A stretch of 64,000 bases of DNA from Flavobacterium hibisci (GCF_020026925.1 NZ_JAIQDW010000005.1:1-64000), one strand, 5' to 3'. Counted from the stretch's first letter, positions 29,141-39,191 are shown. Numbers and translations: made by a program. Notes: generated from the letters alone by a model not told the origin.

Positions 29141-30586
29141 TTAACTATTTCGCCACGTAAAAATAAATTCAGCACCCTCTCCTAATACCGATTTTACTGT
29201 GATGGATTCTTGCTGATCGTCTATTATTTTTTTTACAATTGCAAGACCTACTCCTGTACTCTCCTGCTCGTTCTGCTCACGAAGTGTCTGAAATATTTCG
29301 AATATCTTTTGATGAAATTCTTCGGCAATACCAATACCATTGTCTTTAACTGAAAATTCATAAAAGTCCGCAAATATTTTGCATTTAATCTGGATTATTC
29401 CACCTTGTTCTTTTGGTGTATATTTTACTGCATTACTGATCAAATTAGCAAAAACCTGTTCTAGCTTAATTCTTTCTGTAAATAAATCAGGCAGATCACC
29501 AATTTCAAGAGTAAAGGATCTTGGAACAATAGAATCTGCAATTTCCTGAACAAGTTCATTTGTTTTTATGCTTTCTGGCGGTGTCTTAAGGTTTAGTCGT
29601 GCATAGTCCAGCAAACCATTAATAAGCGCTTCCATACGCTGTGTTTTTTGCGGTATAATGCTCAAATATCTTTTGATTTCGGGTGAAAGCTGATCAGCAT
29701 AATCTTCCTCAATCCATGAAATAACATTATGAATTCCCCTCACAGGAGCTTTCAGATCATGAGATACTACGTAAGCAAATTTATTTAACTCTGCATTTCT
29801 GTTTTTTAATTCATGAATGTTCTTATCTAACTTTTCAGACATGGTGTTTAGGGAAACAGCCAAAGCAGATAATTCGTCATTACCCGTATCTTTCACACTG
29901 GTAAAATTACCTTTCGATATATTTTCGGCAAGGCTTACCATCGAACTGATTCTTTTAGTAGTAACTATCAGAATATATGCTGTACTAAAAATCCCAACCA
30001 CAATTGTTAATGTGAGGAAGATAAAAGAAAATGTATGGGCATTTTGTAAGGAAATCAACAATCTGTCCGTATGTAGTTTCCTTCTTTTATATTCTATTTT
30101 GTCAAATCTTGCAAACTTGAGATTAATGGCATCATTTATTTTTTTTCCAATGTGCCTTTTTAATGAATTATCAAAAAGATTTTGATACGAATCAGGAAAC
30201 TTTTCACGCGAAATTATCAATTTAGCAGAATAATTTAGCCAACTGTTGTGCAGGCTGCTGATTGAATCTAATATTTCCCGCTGTTTATTCTGACTACCAA
30301 TCCTGTATTGCTGTTCTTTTATCAGACCTGGCAAAATTTCACGTCCTTTAAAATAAGAATCCAGAAAAGTTTCGTCATTTGTCAGCAAGTATCCTCTAAA
30401 AGCACTCTGCATTTCAATAATAGCTTTATGTGTTTTATTCGAGTTTCGAATTATCTCTTCTGATCTGGCAAGAAACTGTGAATTTCGCTGTACCTTTTTA
30501 GATAACATATAATTAGTATAGGAATCAGCCACAGACAATAAAATTATCAGGGTAAATGCCAAAAGTATTTGATACGATAATTTCAT
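29141..30586 (-). CDS. CHASE3-type membrane histidine kinase
   Basis: This is a 481-residue sensor. TM1 is at about 5-24, a periplasmic helical CHASE3-like domain follows (SNKTHKAIIEMQSAFRGYLL near 49-68), TM2 is at about 186-208, and HAMP at about 209-262. HisKA has its His in YVVSHDLKAP near 275, and HATPase carries DNGIGI and STGVGLAIV up to the end. All kinase boxes are present. CHASE3 ligands are unknown. It lies immediately upstream of the single-domain receiver and divergent from the hydrolase gene. Confidence 0.9.
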   Translation of the reverse strand: MKLSYQILLAFTLIILLSVADSYTNYMLSKKVQRNSQFLARSEEIIRNSNKTHKAIIEMQSAFRGYLLTNDETFLDSYFKGREILPGLIKEQQYRIGSQNKQREILDSISSLHNSWLNYSAKLIISREKFPDSYQNLFDNSLKRHIGKKINDAINLKFARFDKIEYKRRKLHTDRLLISLQNAHTFSFIFLTLTIVVGIFSTAYILIVTTKRISSMVSLAENISKGNFTSVKDTGNDELSALAVSLNTMSEKLDKNIHELKNRNAELNKFAYVVSHDLKAPVRGIHNVISWIEEDYADQLSPEIKRYLSIIPQKTQRMEALINGLLDYARLNLKTPPESIKTNELVQEIADSIVPRSFTLEIGDLPDLFTERIKLEQVFANLISNAVKYTPKEQGGIIQIKCKIFADFYEFSVKDNGIGIAEEFHQKIFEIFQTLREQNEQESTGVGLAIVKKIIDDQQESITVKSVLGEGAEFIFTWRNS

Positions 30587-30724
30587 TATTAAAATTTAAG
30601 CTTTTTGCGAATATGGGATTTCTAAGCTAATAAAAATAATAAAAAAAGATTCTTAAATCTATATTTTTTACTTTTATACTGCTTATAAATCTTATTTACT
30701 AAAACTACTCATAAATTAACCACT

Positions 30725-31618
30725 ATGCAAAAATTAACCAAAGAAGATATCTCTCAGGAAGTGTTTGATTTATACGATGATTATGCCCATAATAAAATCG
30801 GAAGAAGACAATTTATAGAAAAGCTATCTGTTTTTGCTGTAGGAGCTATTACCCTCCCGTCTCTCCTAAGCTTCATGAGCCCAAATTATGCGGATAGCAT
30901 TTTAATTCCTTTTAACGATCCAAAACTAAAAACGCAATACATCAGCTATGATTCGCCAAAAGGCGGAGGTACTATCAAAGGCCAACTTTCAAAACTAGCT
31001 GAGATCAAAAATAAATTACCCGGAATAATTGTCGTACATGAAAACAGGGGATTAAATCCTTACATTGAAGATGTGGGAAGAAGGGCTGCAATAGAAGGAT
31101 TCATTACTTTGGCACCTGATGCTTTATCTCCATTAGGCGGATATCCGGGCAATGATGATGCCGGACGTGAACTCCAAAAAAAACGTACCCGTGAAGAAAT
31201 GCTGGAGGATTTTATTGCTGCATACGAATATCTGAAATCACACAAAGATTGTAATGGTCAGGTTGGTGTTGTCGGATTTTGTTTTGGAGGATGGATTTCG
31301 AATATGATGGCAGTAAAAATACCTTCTTTATCAGCTGCTGTTCCGTATTACGGCGGACAGCCCACCAAAGAAGAAGCAGAAAAAATAAAGACTCCGCTCC
31401 TTTTGCATTATGCAGGTCTGGATACACGTGTTAACGAAGGCTGGCCTGCATTTGAGGAAGTACTTAAACAAAACAAAGTCGAACATACTGCTTATTTTTA
31501 TCAGGGTGTTAATCATGGTTTCCATAACAATACAACACCAAGGTATGACGAAGCAGCCGCAAATTTATCATGGAAAAGAACCATTGATTTTTTTAAAGAA
31601 AAACTGATAAAAAAATAA
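30725..31618 (+). CDS. dienelactone hydrolase family protein with N-terminal Tat-like segment
   Basis: This is a 297-residue alpha/beta hydrolase. The nucleophile Cys is in VGFCFGG near 180, Asp in GLDTRVN near 233 and His in VNHGFHN near 263, a full Cys-Asp-His triad as in dienelactone hydrolases. The N-terminus has GRRQFIEKLSVFAVGA at about 36-51, a twin-arginine followed by a hydrophobic stretch, so it may be exported. In this family the preceding 35 residues are common. The substrate is unknown. Confidence 0.88.
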   Translation: MQKLTKEDISQEVFDLYDDYAHNKIGRRQFIEKLSVFAVGAITLPSLLSFMSPNYADSILIPFNDPKLKTQYISYDSPKGGGTIKGQLSKLAEIKNKLPGIIVVHENRGLNPYIEDVGRRAAIEGFITLAPDALSPLGGYPGNDDAGRELQKKRTREEMLEDFIAAYEYLKSHKDCNGQVGVVGFCFGGWISNMMAVKIPSLSAAVPYYGGQPTKEEAEKIKTPLLLHYAGLDTRVNEGWPAFEEVLKQNKVEHTAYFYQGVNHGFHNNTTPRYDEAAANLSWKRTIDFFKEKLIKK

Positions 31619-31743
31619 ATCTAAACCAGCATTTTTTGTTCATAAAACAATAATAATAAAACAGTTAATAGAAATGTTTTTTGCACGACGGAACAAAAAC
31701 CACATTTTTATAACAATTTTCAAAAAAAGAGTTAATTTAGTAC

Positions 31744-31790
31744 AACAGCTTTGTCAATGTTTTTAAACATGTCAAAGCTGTTGTTTTCTG
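31744..31790 (+). terminator. terminator of the hydrolase gene
   Basis: A long hairpin with arms AACAGCTTTG and CAAAGCTGTT plus inner ATGTTT/AAACAT pairing is followed by TGTTTTCT. Confidence 0.75.
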
Positions 31791-31850
31791 GTATAAAACC
31801 ATAAATACTTTAAACTTTTACAGCAAAATAATAAATTAATAATACACAAA

Positions 31851-32579
31851 ATGAGATTAGAAGATTTTGATAATGATGAAGATAAAGTAATTCAGGATCG
31901 TTTGAAACAAAAAACGTGGAATGAAATCAGGACCAATGACAGTTGGGCAATTTTTAAAATCATGGCCGAATTTGTAAACGGATACGAAAGTATGGGGCGT
32001 ATTGGTCCATGTGTTTCTATTTTTGGATCGGCAAGAACAAAACCAGACGACAAATATTATTTACTGGCAGAAAAAATTGCTTATAAAATTAGTAAAGCAG
32101 GTTATGGTGTTATTACAGGCGGTGGGCCAGGAATTATGGAAGCCGGAAACAAAGGCGCTCATTTAGGCGGAGGAACTTCTGTTGGTTTAAATATCGAACT
32201 GCCTTTTGAACAGCATTTCAACCCTTATATTGATCATGATAAAAACCTGAATTTCGATTACTTTTTTGTTCGAAAAGTAATGTTTGTAAAATATTCACAG
32301 GGGTTTGTAGTCATGCCTGGAGGATTTGGAACATTAGACGAAATGTTTGAAGCAATAACCCTGATCCAGACTAAAAAAATTGGAAAATTTCCTATCATAC
32401 TAGTAGGTGTTGAATTTTGGTCAGGACTGATTGAATGGGTAAAAACAGTACTAGTGGAAAAAATGCATACAGTGAGTCCTGATGACTTAAACTTATTTAA
32501 AATCGTAGATACTGAAGACGAAGTAGTTGATGTGCTGGATAAATTCTACAAGAAATACGACTTAAGTCCAAACTTCTAA
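31851..32579 (+). CDS. LOG-family protein (TIGR00730-type)
   Basis: This is a 242-residue Rossmann-like protein. The LOG signatures GGGPGIMEAGNKGA near 90-103 and PGGFGTLDE near 156-164 are both intact. Such proteins hydrolyse cytokinin riboside monophosphates or related nucleotides to the free base; in bacteria some act as nucleotide 5'-monophosphate nucleosidases. The length is longer than plant LOG and typical for Bacteroidota. It is a monocistronic gene between two terminators. Confidence 0.9.
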   Translation: MRLEDFDNDEDKVIQDRLKQKTWNEIRTNDSWAIFKIMAEFVNGYESMGRIGPCVSIFGSARTKPDDKYYLLAEKIAYKISKAGYGVITGGGPGIMEAGNKGAHLGGGTSVGLNIELPFEQHFNPYIDHDKNLNFDYFFVRKVMFVKYSQGFVVMPGGFGTLDEMFEAITLIQTKKIGKFPIILVGVEFWSGLIEWVKTVLVEKMHTVSPDDLNLFKIVDTEDEVVDVLDKFYKKYDLSPNF

Positions 32580-32691
32580 TTTTTTAAACCATATAGTAAT
32601 ATAAGAAAATGTAAATTTTGACTTTTTAGAGGAAAGTTTAAATAAACATATATTACTTATATGATGAAATTTTCATAACTTTTGTAAAAAA

Positions 32692-32724
32692 CTAAGGGCT
32701 GTATTTTAAACAGCTTTTTTTTAT
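32692..32724 (+). terminator. terminator after the LOG gene
   Basis: A GGCTGT/ACAGC hairpin with an ATTTTAA loop and a run of eight T. Confidence 0.75.
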
Positions 32725-32796
32725 ACTATTTTTACAACAAAACCAAAAAAGCCATAAGCCCGTAAGTACTATTATACACCTAAATGTAAGCCTGTA

Positions 32797-35628
32797 TTGA
32801 AACCATTTTTTAAAATCTTTGTTTCCATTTTTGTTTTGATGTCCTCATTAAAACAATTCGCGCAGCACCGGTCCAAGATAGAGGTGGCGGTAAATACTGA
32901 GCTTAAAACACTGCACATAAAACAAGACATTACTTATCATAATACTGCAAACGATTCTCTAGGTTCTATTGTCTTAAATGACTGGAATAATGCGTTTTCT
33001 GACAAAAACACGCCACTGGCTTTACGTTTCTCAGATGAATTTTATAAAGGCTTTCACTTAGCCAAACCAGAAGAACGCGGAAACACAAGCATACTTGAGC
33101 TGACAGATGCCCAATTTATGGCATTGGAATGGGAAAGAACAAATGAAAATCCTGATTTTATTGTAATTAAACTGAAAAACAAATTACCTCCAGGCAGCAA
33201 AATTGATTTACATCTTACTTATATTGCTAAAATTCCGAGCGATAAATTTACACGTTACGGCTACAATCAAAATGGCGATATGAACCTGAGAAACTGGTTT
33301 TTGAGTCCTGCACGTTTTGAAAATCATGATTTTATAAAATACCACAACTATAACCTTGATGATATTGCAAATGCTGTAACTGATTACGAATTAGAAATAA
33401 AAGTCCCGAATCAATATACCATTACCACAGATCTGGATTCCGTTTCAACAGATTCTTCTTCCACTGCCTTCAGCACCTACTTTTTTTCAGGAAACAGCAG
33501 AACAGACTTTAATTTATTTATTGAAAAGCAAAATACCTTCAAGAGTTATAATAATGGTGAGCTTGAAGTTCTTACCAATTTAAAAAACAAAAGACTTGAT
33601 GAGATACAAAAAGCAATAATCATCAATAAAATAATCACTTTTGCGAATGATTTTCTTGGAAAATATCCACATAAAAAAATTACGGTATCCCAGACAGATT
33701 ATGACCGGAATCCTTTTTACGGGCTAAATCAGCTTCCTTCTTTTATGAGTCCGTTTCCGGATGAATTTATATTTGAAATAACATTTTTAAAAACATTTTT
33801 AAATAATTACCTACAATACAGCCTGCGCCTCGATCCCCGAAAAGACAACTGGATTTATGATGGAATCCAGATTTATGCAATGATGAAATTCATGGAAGAA
33901 AACCACATGGATCAAAAAATGCTGGGCAGGCTTTCCAAAATGAAGCTGTTTAAAAGTTATAACATTACCAATCTTACTTTTAATGAGCAATACAGCTATT
34001 ATTACATGCTGATGGCCCGAAAAAACCTCGATCAGCCATTGGGCGATCCAAAAAATACACTCATTAAATTTAATGAACAGATTGCAGGCAAATATCGCGC
34101 GGGATTAAGCCTGAGTTACCTGGATGATTACTTAAATCACAATATCGTACCTGAAAGTCTTCAGGAATTTTATAACTTAAACAAGATACAACAGGTAAAC
34201 CGATCTGATTTTGAAAAAATACTGACCCAGAAAAGCCCAAAAAAAATTGACTGGTTTTTTGAAACCATTATTGGCTCACGCGAAATCATCGATTATAAGT
34301 TTTCAAATGTTTCCAGAACCCAAGATTCCATCCATTTTTCGATAAAGAATAAAACAAACACATTTGTTCCGGTACCTGTTTACGGACTTAAAAAGAACAA
34401 TATTGTTTTTAAACAATGGATTGAACCCCAAAAAAATGATTCTGTTTACGTTTTCGAAAGAAAAAATGCAGATAAAATTGTTTTGAATTACAATAATGAA
34501 GTTCCTGAATATAATCAGCGAAACAACTGGAAGTCATTGAAAAATCTGGTCATTACAAATCGCCCCATTAAATTTAATTTCTCCAAAGATTTAGAAGACC
34601 CTTATTACAATCAAATATTATATGTACCAACACTTACTTATAATTATTACGATGGTTTTACGCCCGGAATACGCTTACATAACAAAACCATATTAGAAAA
34701 ACCATTTACATTTGATATTAACCCGGCTTATTCTATTAAAGCAGGAACAGTTTCAGGATCATCTGCTTTTTCATTAAATCATTATTACAGGGAAAGCAGA
34801 TTATACAATATCCGATATTCTATCAGTCAGAATTATTTTCATTATGCCCCTGATGCTACTTATTTCAGACTAAATCCAATGGTTCAGTTTAGAATTCGTG
34901 AAGATAATTTCAGAGATAACCGAAAACAGTTTATTATCGCAAGACAGGTAATCGTAAATCGTGAAGCAACGGAATATATTACTGATAATTCTACTCCAAA
35001 TTATTCTGTTTTTAATCTCCGTTATGTGAATACCAAAACAGAATTGATTAACCATTTTAGTTTCATGACAGATGCACAGTTTTCAGGGAACTTTGGAAAA
35101 TTAGCAGGCGAAATTGAATACAGAAGGCTATTTGAGAATAATCGTAAATTAAATTTGAGATTATATGCCGGAAGTTTTTTATATAATTCAACCAATTCAG
35201 ATTATTTCAGTTTTGGTTTAGACCGTCCAACCGATTATCTATTTGACTATAATTTCTACGGAAGATCTGAAAGTACAGGTTTTTTCAGTCAGCAGTATGT
35301 TATTGCCGAAGGAGGATTCAAATCTATTATCGAGCCTAGATATGCCAACCAATGGATGACTACTTTAAACGCCAGCTATTCGATATGGAACTGGATTGAA
35401 GCTTACGGCGACCTGGGCTTTACAAAAAACAAACATCAAAATGAACACTTTGTGTACGACAGTGGGATACGTTTAAACCTTTTACCTGACTATTTTGAGG
35501 TTTTTTTTCCTGTGTATTCGAATAACGGATGGGAAATTTCCCAGCCAAATTACAACCAAAAAATCAGATTTGTTATCACCTTGTCTCCCAAAACATTAGT
35601 CAATCTTTTCACCCGAAAGTGGCTTTAA
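32797..35628 (+). CDS. secreted gluzincin-like (M1-related) protein lacking the zinc motif
   Basis: This 943-residue protein begins at TTG, with a signal peptide of about 22 residues (FFKIFVSIFVLMSSLKQFAQ). The N-terminal half has the beta-sandwich and catalytic-domain layout of M1 aminopeptidases: a GLNQLPSF segment, then FLKTFLNNY where HExxH should be, then WIYDGIQIY in place of WLxEGxA. The zinc ligands are absent. The C-terminal 300 residues (about 610-943) are rich in Tyr and alternating hydrophobic residues and end like an outer-membrane barrel. It probably sits in the outer membrane or on the surface. Peptidase activity is doubtful. The next ATG would remove the signal peptide, so TTG is favoured. 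Confidence 0.78.
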   Translation: MKPFFKIFVSIFVLMSSLKQFAQHRSKIEVAVNTELKTLHIKQDITYHNTANDSLGSIVLNDWNNAFSDKNTPLALRFSDEFYKGFHLAKPEERGNTSILELTDAQFMALEWERTNENPDFIVIKLKNKLPPGSKIDLHLTYIAKIPSDKFTRYGYNQNGDMNLRNWFLSPARFENHDFIKYHNYNLDDIANAVTDYELEIKVPNQYTITTDLDSVSTDSSSTAFSTYFFSGNSRTDFNLFIEKQNTFKSYNNGELEVLTNLKNKRLDEIQKAIIINKIITFANDFLGKYPHKKITVSQTDYDRNPFYGLNQLPSFMSPFPDEFIFEITFLKTFLNNYLQYSLRLDPRKDNWIYDGIQIYAMMKFMEENHMDQKMLGRLSKMKLFKSYNITNLTFNEQYSYYYMLMARKNLDQPLGDPKNTLIKFNEQIAGKYRAGLSLSYLDDYLNHNIVPESLQEFYNLNKIQQVNRSDFEKILTQKSPKKIDWFFETIIGSREIIDYKFSNVSRTQDSIHFSIKNKTNTFVPVPVYGLKKNNIVFKQWIEPQKNDSVYVFERKNADKIVLNYNNEVPEYNQRNNWKSLKNLVITNRPIKFNFSKDLEDPYYNQILYVPTLTYNYYDGFTPGIRLHNKTILEKPFTFDINPAYSIKAGTVSGSSAFSLNHYYRESRLYNIRYSISQNYFHYAPDATYFRLNPMVQFRIREDNFRDNRKQFIIARQVIVNREATEYITDNSTPNYSVFNLRYVNTKTELINHFSFMTDAQFSGNFGKLAGEIEYRRLFENNRKLNLRLYAGSFLYNSTNSDYFSFGLDRPTDYLFDYNFYGRSESTGFFSQQYVIAEGGFKSIIEPRYANQWMTTLNASYSIWNWIEAYGDLGFTKNKHQNEHFVYDSGIRLNLLPDYFEVFFPVYSNNGWEISQPNYNQKIRFVITLSPKTLVNLFTRKWL

Positions 35629-35782
35629 TCATTCGTATTTTAAACAAAAACATGCATAATTATTAGCTTACTATTGTTTTTGATACAAATTACTCAAAAA
35701 AAATACGTAGTTTTTTGAATTTAGCTACAAATAATTAAATTATATTTATTTTAATGAATTATGATTATTGGTAGATTTTGAG

Positions 35783-35790
35783 TAATTTTG
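35783..35790 (+). promoter_or_regulatory. -7 promoter element of the E1 gene
   Basis: TAATTTTG matches TAnnTTTG and would place a start site about 20 bases before the ATG. No TTG is found at the expected -33 distance. Confidence 0.45.
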
Positions 35791-35816
35791 CAATCTAAAC
35801 ATGACCCTTCCAGATT

Positions 35817-38228
35817 ATGATTACAGAAAAAAGCAATACTATATTAACCTTTGAGGATTTTAGAACTGAAGTATTAAATGACTATAAAATTGCAGTTACA
35901 AGTCGGGAATGCAGTCTGTTAGGCCGAAAAGAAGTATTGACAGGAAAAGCCAAATTTGGAATATTTGGTGATGGAAAGGAAGTACCACAGCTGGCCATGG
36001 CAAAAGCTTTCAAAAATGGTGATTTCCGTTCAGGATACTATCGCGACCAGACCTTTATGATGGCTATTGGCGAATTTACTCCTAAACAATTTTTTGCAGG
36101 TTTATATGGTCACACCGATTTAGATTTTGATCCAATGTCGGCCGGAAGACAAATGGGCGGACACTTTGTAACACACAGTTTAAACGAAGACGGTTCCTGG
36201 AAAGACTTAACCAAACAAAAAAATTCAAGTTCAGATATATCTCCTACAGCCGCACAAATGCCAAGATTACTGGGATTGGCGCAGGCTTCAAAAATTTACA
36301 GAAACGTTGACGGAATCGAAATCAAAGACAAATTTTCTGTAAACGGAAATGAAGTGGCCTGGGGAACTATTGGAAACGCCAGTACTTCTGAAGGTTTGTT
36401 TTTTGAAACCATAAATGCTGCAGGAGTTTTACAGGTTCCGATGGTAATGAGTATCTGGGATGACGAGTACGGAATTTCTGTACACGCTAAACACCAGACT
36501 ACTAAAGAAAACATCTCTGAAATCCTAAAAGGATATCAACGCGATGAAGATTCTGAAGGATATGAAATTTTAAGAGTAAAAGGCTGGGATTATGCCGAGT
36601 TGGTTTCTACTTACGAAAGAGCCGGTGCCATTGCACGTGAGCATCATATTCCGGTTTTAATTCACGTAAATGAACTTACACAGCCTCAGGGACACTCTAC
36701 CTCAGGATCGCATGAGCGTTATAAAAATGGAGAAAGATTAGCCTGGGAAAAGAATTATGATTGTATCCGTCAGATGCGTCTATGGATGATTGCCACCAAT
36801 ATCGCATCCCCTGAAGAACTGGATGAAATTGATGCCCAATTAAAAAAAGAAGTTCTGGAAGCTAAAAAAGAAGCCTGGAATCTTTTTATCAACCCAATTA
36901 TTGAAGACCAAAAAAATCTTTTGGCTTTATTGGAAGAAATTTCAGCTGCCAGTATCAATCATAAAGATAAAATCCAGAAATACATTAGCGAATTAAAAGC
37001 AATCAAAGCGCCTTTAAAAAAGGAAATGCTGGTTATTGCCCGCAAAATTTTACGCTTTATTGAAGTCCCAAACAGTAAAGTATTATTGTCTGAATGGATT
37101 AGAAATTATATCGGAATTACACAGGAAAAATTTAGCAGTAACCAGCATTCTGAATCAGCACAAAACGTTTTTTCAGTTAAAAAAGTACTTCCTGTATATG
37201 CAGAAAATGCCAAACCTGATTTAGACGGAAGAATGATACTTCGTGATAATTTTGACGCCTTATTCAGCAAATATCCTGAAGCCTTAATTTTTGGTGAAGA
37301 TGTTGGAAACATTGGAGATGTAAACCAGGGACTTGAAGGCATGCAGGAAAAATACGGTGAACTTCGTGTTGCCGATGTCGGGATTCGTGAAGCTACTATT
37401 ATTGGTCAGGGAATTGGTATGGCTTTGAGAGGCTTGCGCCCAATAGCCGAGATTCAGTATTTAGATTATTTATTATACGCCATTCAGATCATGAGTGATG
37501 ATTTGGCTACTTTACAATACAGAACGGTTGGAAAACAAAAAGCACCATTAATCATCAGAACCCGCGGACACCGTCTGGAAGGTATCTGGCATTCAGGTTC
37601 TCCAATGGGAATGATTATTAACGCTATTCGTGGAATCCACGTTCTGGTTCCGAGAAACATGACTCAGGCAGCGGGCTTCTACAATACACTTTTAGAATGC
37701 GATGAACCTGCTCTAGTAATTGAATGCTTAAATGGTTACCGTTTAAAAGAAAAAACACCTTTAAATTTTGGTGAATTCAAAACCCCAATTGGAGTTGTAG
37801 AAAACTTAAAAGAAGGTACTGATATTACATTAGTTTCGTATGGATCAACTTTAAGGCTGGTTGAACAGGCAGCGAATGAACTTTTAGATTTAGGAATTGA
37901 CTGTGAGGTGATTGACATCCAGTCATTACTTCCTTTTGATATAAATAAGGATATTGTAAAAAGTATTGCCAAAACAAACCGCTTGTTAGTAATTGACGAA
38001 GATGTTCCGGGCGGCGCTTCAGCTTTCATTTTACAGCAAATTCTGGAAGAACAGGATGCTTACAAATATCTTGACAGCAAACCGCAGACCCTTGCTGCAA
38101 AAGCACACAGACCTGCTTACGGAACTGATGGTGACTATTTCTCAAAACCTTCTGCTGAAGATATTTTTGAAAAGGTATATGATATGATGAATGAGGTTAA
38201 TCCTTCTAGATTTCCAAGCTTGTATTAA
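35817..38228 (+). CDS. fused alpha/beta E1 subunit of a 2-oxoacid dehydrogenase
   Basis: This is an 803-residue thiamine diphosphate enzyme. Residues of about 1-440 are an E1 alpha domain and about 455-803 an E1 beta domain (FGEDVGNIG, the DVGIREATIIGQGIGMA region, IRTRGHRLEG). Such fusions oxidatively decarboxylate pyruvate or branched-chain 2-oxoacids with separate E2 and E3. In the alpha part the usual GDG is GNA (near 186-188) and the usual NN is DD (near 215-216), a reciprocal change at two metal-binding positions. No E2 gene is adjacent. It is monocistronic, with a promoter and terminator of its own. Confidence 0.9.
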   Translation: MITEKSNTILTFEDFRTEVLNDYKIAVTSRECSLLGRKEVLTGKAKFGIFGDGKEVPQLAMAKAFKNGDFRSGYYRDQTFMMAIGEFTPKQFFAGLYGHTDLDFDPMSAGRQMGGHFVTHSLNEDGSWKDLTKQKNSSSDISPTAAQMPRLLGLAQASKIYRNVDGIEIKDKFSVNGNEVAWGTIGNASTSEGLFFETINAAGVLQVPMVMSIWDDEYGISVHAKHQTTKENISEILKGYQRDEDSEGYEILRVKGWDYAELVSTYERAGAIAREHHIPVLIHVNELTQPQGHSTSGSHERYKNGERLAWEKNYDCIRQMRLWMIATNIASPEELDEIDAQLKKEVLEAKKEAWNLFINPIIEDQKNLLALLEEISAASINHKDKIQKYISELKAIKAPLKKEMLVIARKILRFIEVPNSKVLLSEWIRNYIGITQEKFSSNQHSESAQNVFSVKKVLPVYAENAKPDLDGRMILRDNFDALFSKYPEALIFGEDVGNIGDVNQGLEGMQEKYGELRVADVGIREATIIGQGIGMALRGLRPIAEIQYLDYLLYAIQIMSDDLATLQYRTVGKQKAPLIIRTRGHRLEGIWHSGSPMGMIINAIRGIHVLVPRNMTQAAGFYNTLLECDEPALVIECLNGYRLKEKTPLNFGEFKTPIGVVENLKEGTDITLVSYGSTLRLVEQAANELLDLGIDCEVIDIQSLLPFDINKDIVKSIAKTNRLLVIDEDVPGGASAFILQQILEEQDAYKYLDSKPQTLAAKAHRPAYGTDGDYFSKPSAEDIFEKVYDMMNEVNPSRFPSLY

Positions 38229-38250
38229 GGTTTAGAATGTTTTAAATATT

Positions 38251-38281
38251 AAAAAATGCTCCATAATCTGGAGCTTTTTTG
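38251..38281 (+). terminator. terminator after the E1 gene
   Basis: The AAAAAATGCTCCA/TGGAGCTTTTTT hairpin with a five-base loop. Confidence 0.85.
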
Positions 38282-38300
38282 TATTTATAAGACTTAGTTT

Positions 38301-38402
38301 GTCATTTCGACGAAGGAGAAATCACATTAGAAATTCCTCAAAGAATTGTCGCTAATCTTTGTAGATTAACATGTGTGATTTCTCCCTTCGGTCGAAATGA
38401 CA
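38301..38402. repeat. 102-base imperfect palindrome with GTCATTTCGAC ends
   Basis: The arms GTCATTTCGACGAAGGAGAA and its inverted counterpart end at 38402, around a core with AGATTAAC. The terminal inverted repeats of about 27 bases and lack of coding content resemble the dispersed palindromic elements common between genes in flavobacteria. It lies between the convergent E1 gene and kdsB. Confidence 0.8.
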
Positions 38403-38446
38403 AGATTACGCATAAAATCTGTTTTATCAGCGTTCAATTGAATTGA

Positions 38447-39181
38447 TTAAATATCTCTCAACATAGCTCTAGCTTTTTCCAAATCTTCTGCTGTATCAAT
38501 CCCAATTCCAACATGGGTGGTTTCGACCATTTTAATTTTTTTTCCGAATTCCAAATAACGAAGCTGTTCGAGTTTTTCAGAAGCTTCAAGGGATTTCATT
38601 GGCAGGCTGTGAAAGTCTAATAAAGCCTGTTTTCTAAAAGCATAAATTCCGATATGCTGAAAATAACGCACACCAGCATCCTTATCTCTAGGATATGGAA
38701 TTACAGAACGTGAAAAATATAAGGCAAACTGTGACTGGTCCACCACGACTTTTACATGATTCGGATTGTTGATTTCGTCTTCATCTGTAATTTCACGCAT
38801 TAACGAAGCGAGGTCAATCTTTTTATCCGGATCATTTTTAAAAACAGACAAAACCTGTTCCAAAGGTCCGGCTTCTGTAAAAGGCTCGTCTCCCTGAACA
38901 TTTACCACAATATCAACATCAAGATTCGCAACTGCTTCTGCAATTCGGTCGCTCCCTGATTCATGTTCTTTGATGCTCATAATGGCTTTCCCGCCATTTG
39001 AAACGATTTCATTGTAGATCAAATCAGAATCTGTTACAACAAATACATCATCAAACAATTTTGTGGCTACAGAGGCTTCATACGTTCTTAAAATTACCGT
39101 TTTACCTCCAAGGTCCTGCATTAATTTTGCAGGGAAACGTGTTGATGCATATCGCGCCGGAATTACAGCTATTATTTTCAT
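38447..39181 (-). CDS. kdsB: 3-deoxy-manno-octulosonate cytidylyltransferase
   Basis: This protein of about 244 residues activates KDO with CTP to CMP-KDO for lipopolysaccharide core synthesis in the cytoplasm. The N-terminal [14 protein letters not shown] loop, VVTDSD, the [10 protein letters not shown] motif and NVQGDEPF near 94-101 are typical. I start it at the ATG at 39181, which matches family N-termini; a further in-frame ATG lies at 39196. It is probably the last gene of a minus-strand set with the dioxygenase and helicase genes, though a repeat-rich space separates it. Confidence 0.95.
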   Translation of the reverse strand: MKIIAVIPARYASTRFPAKLMQDLGGKTVILRTYEASVATKLFDDVFVVTDSDLIYNEIVSNGGKAIMSIKEHESGSDRIAEAVANLDVDIVVNVQGDEPFTEAGPLEQVLSVFKNDPDKKIDLASLMREITDEDEINNPNHVKVVVDQSQFALYFSRSVIPYPRDKDAGVRYFQHIGIYAFRKQALLDFHSLPMKSLEASEKLEQLRYLEFGKKIKMVETTHVGIGIDTAEDLEKARAMLRDI

Positions 39182-39191
39182 TTTTTTTATT

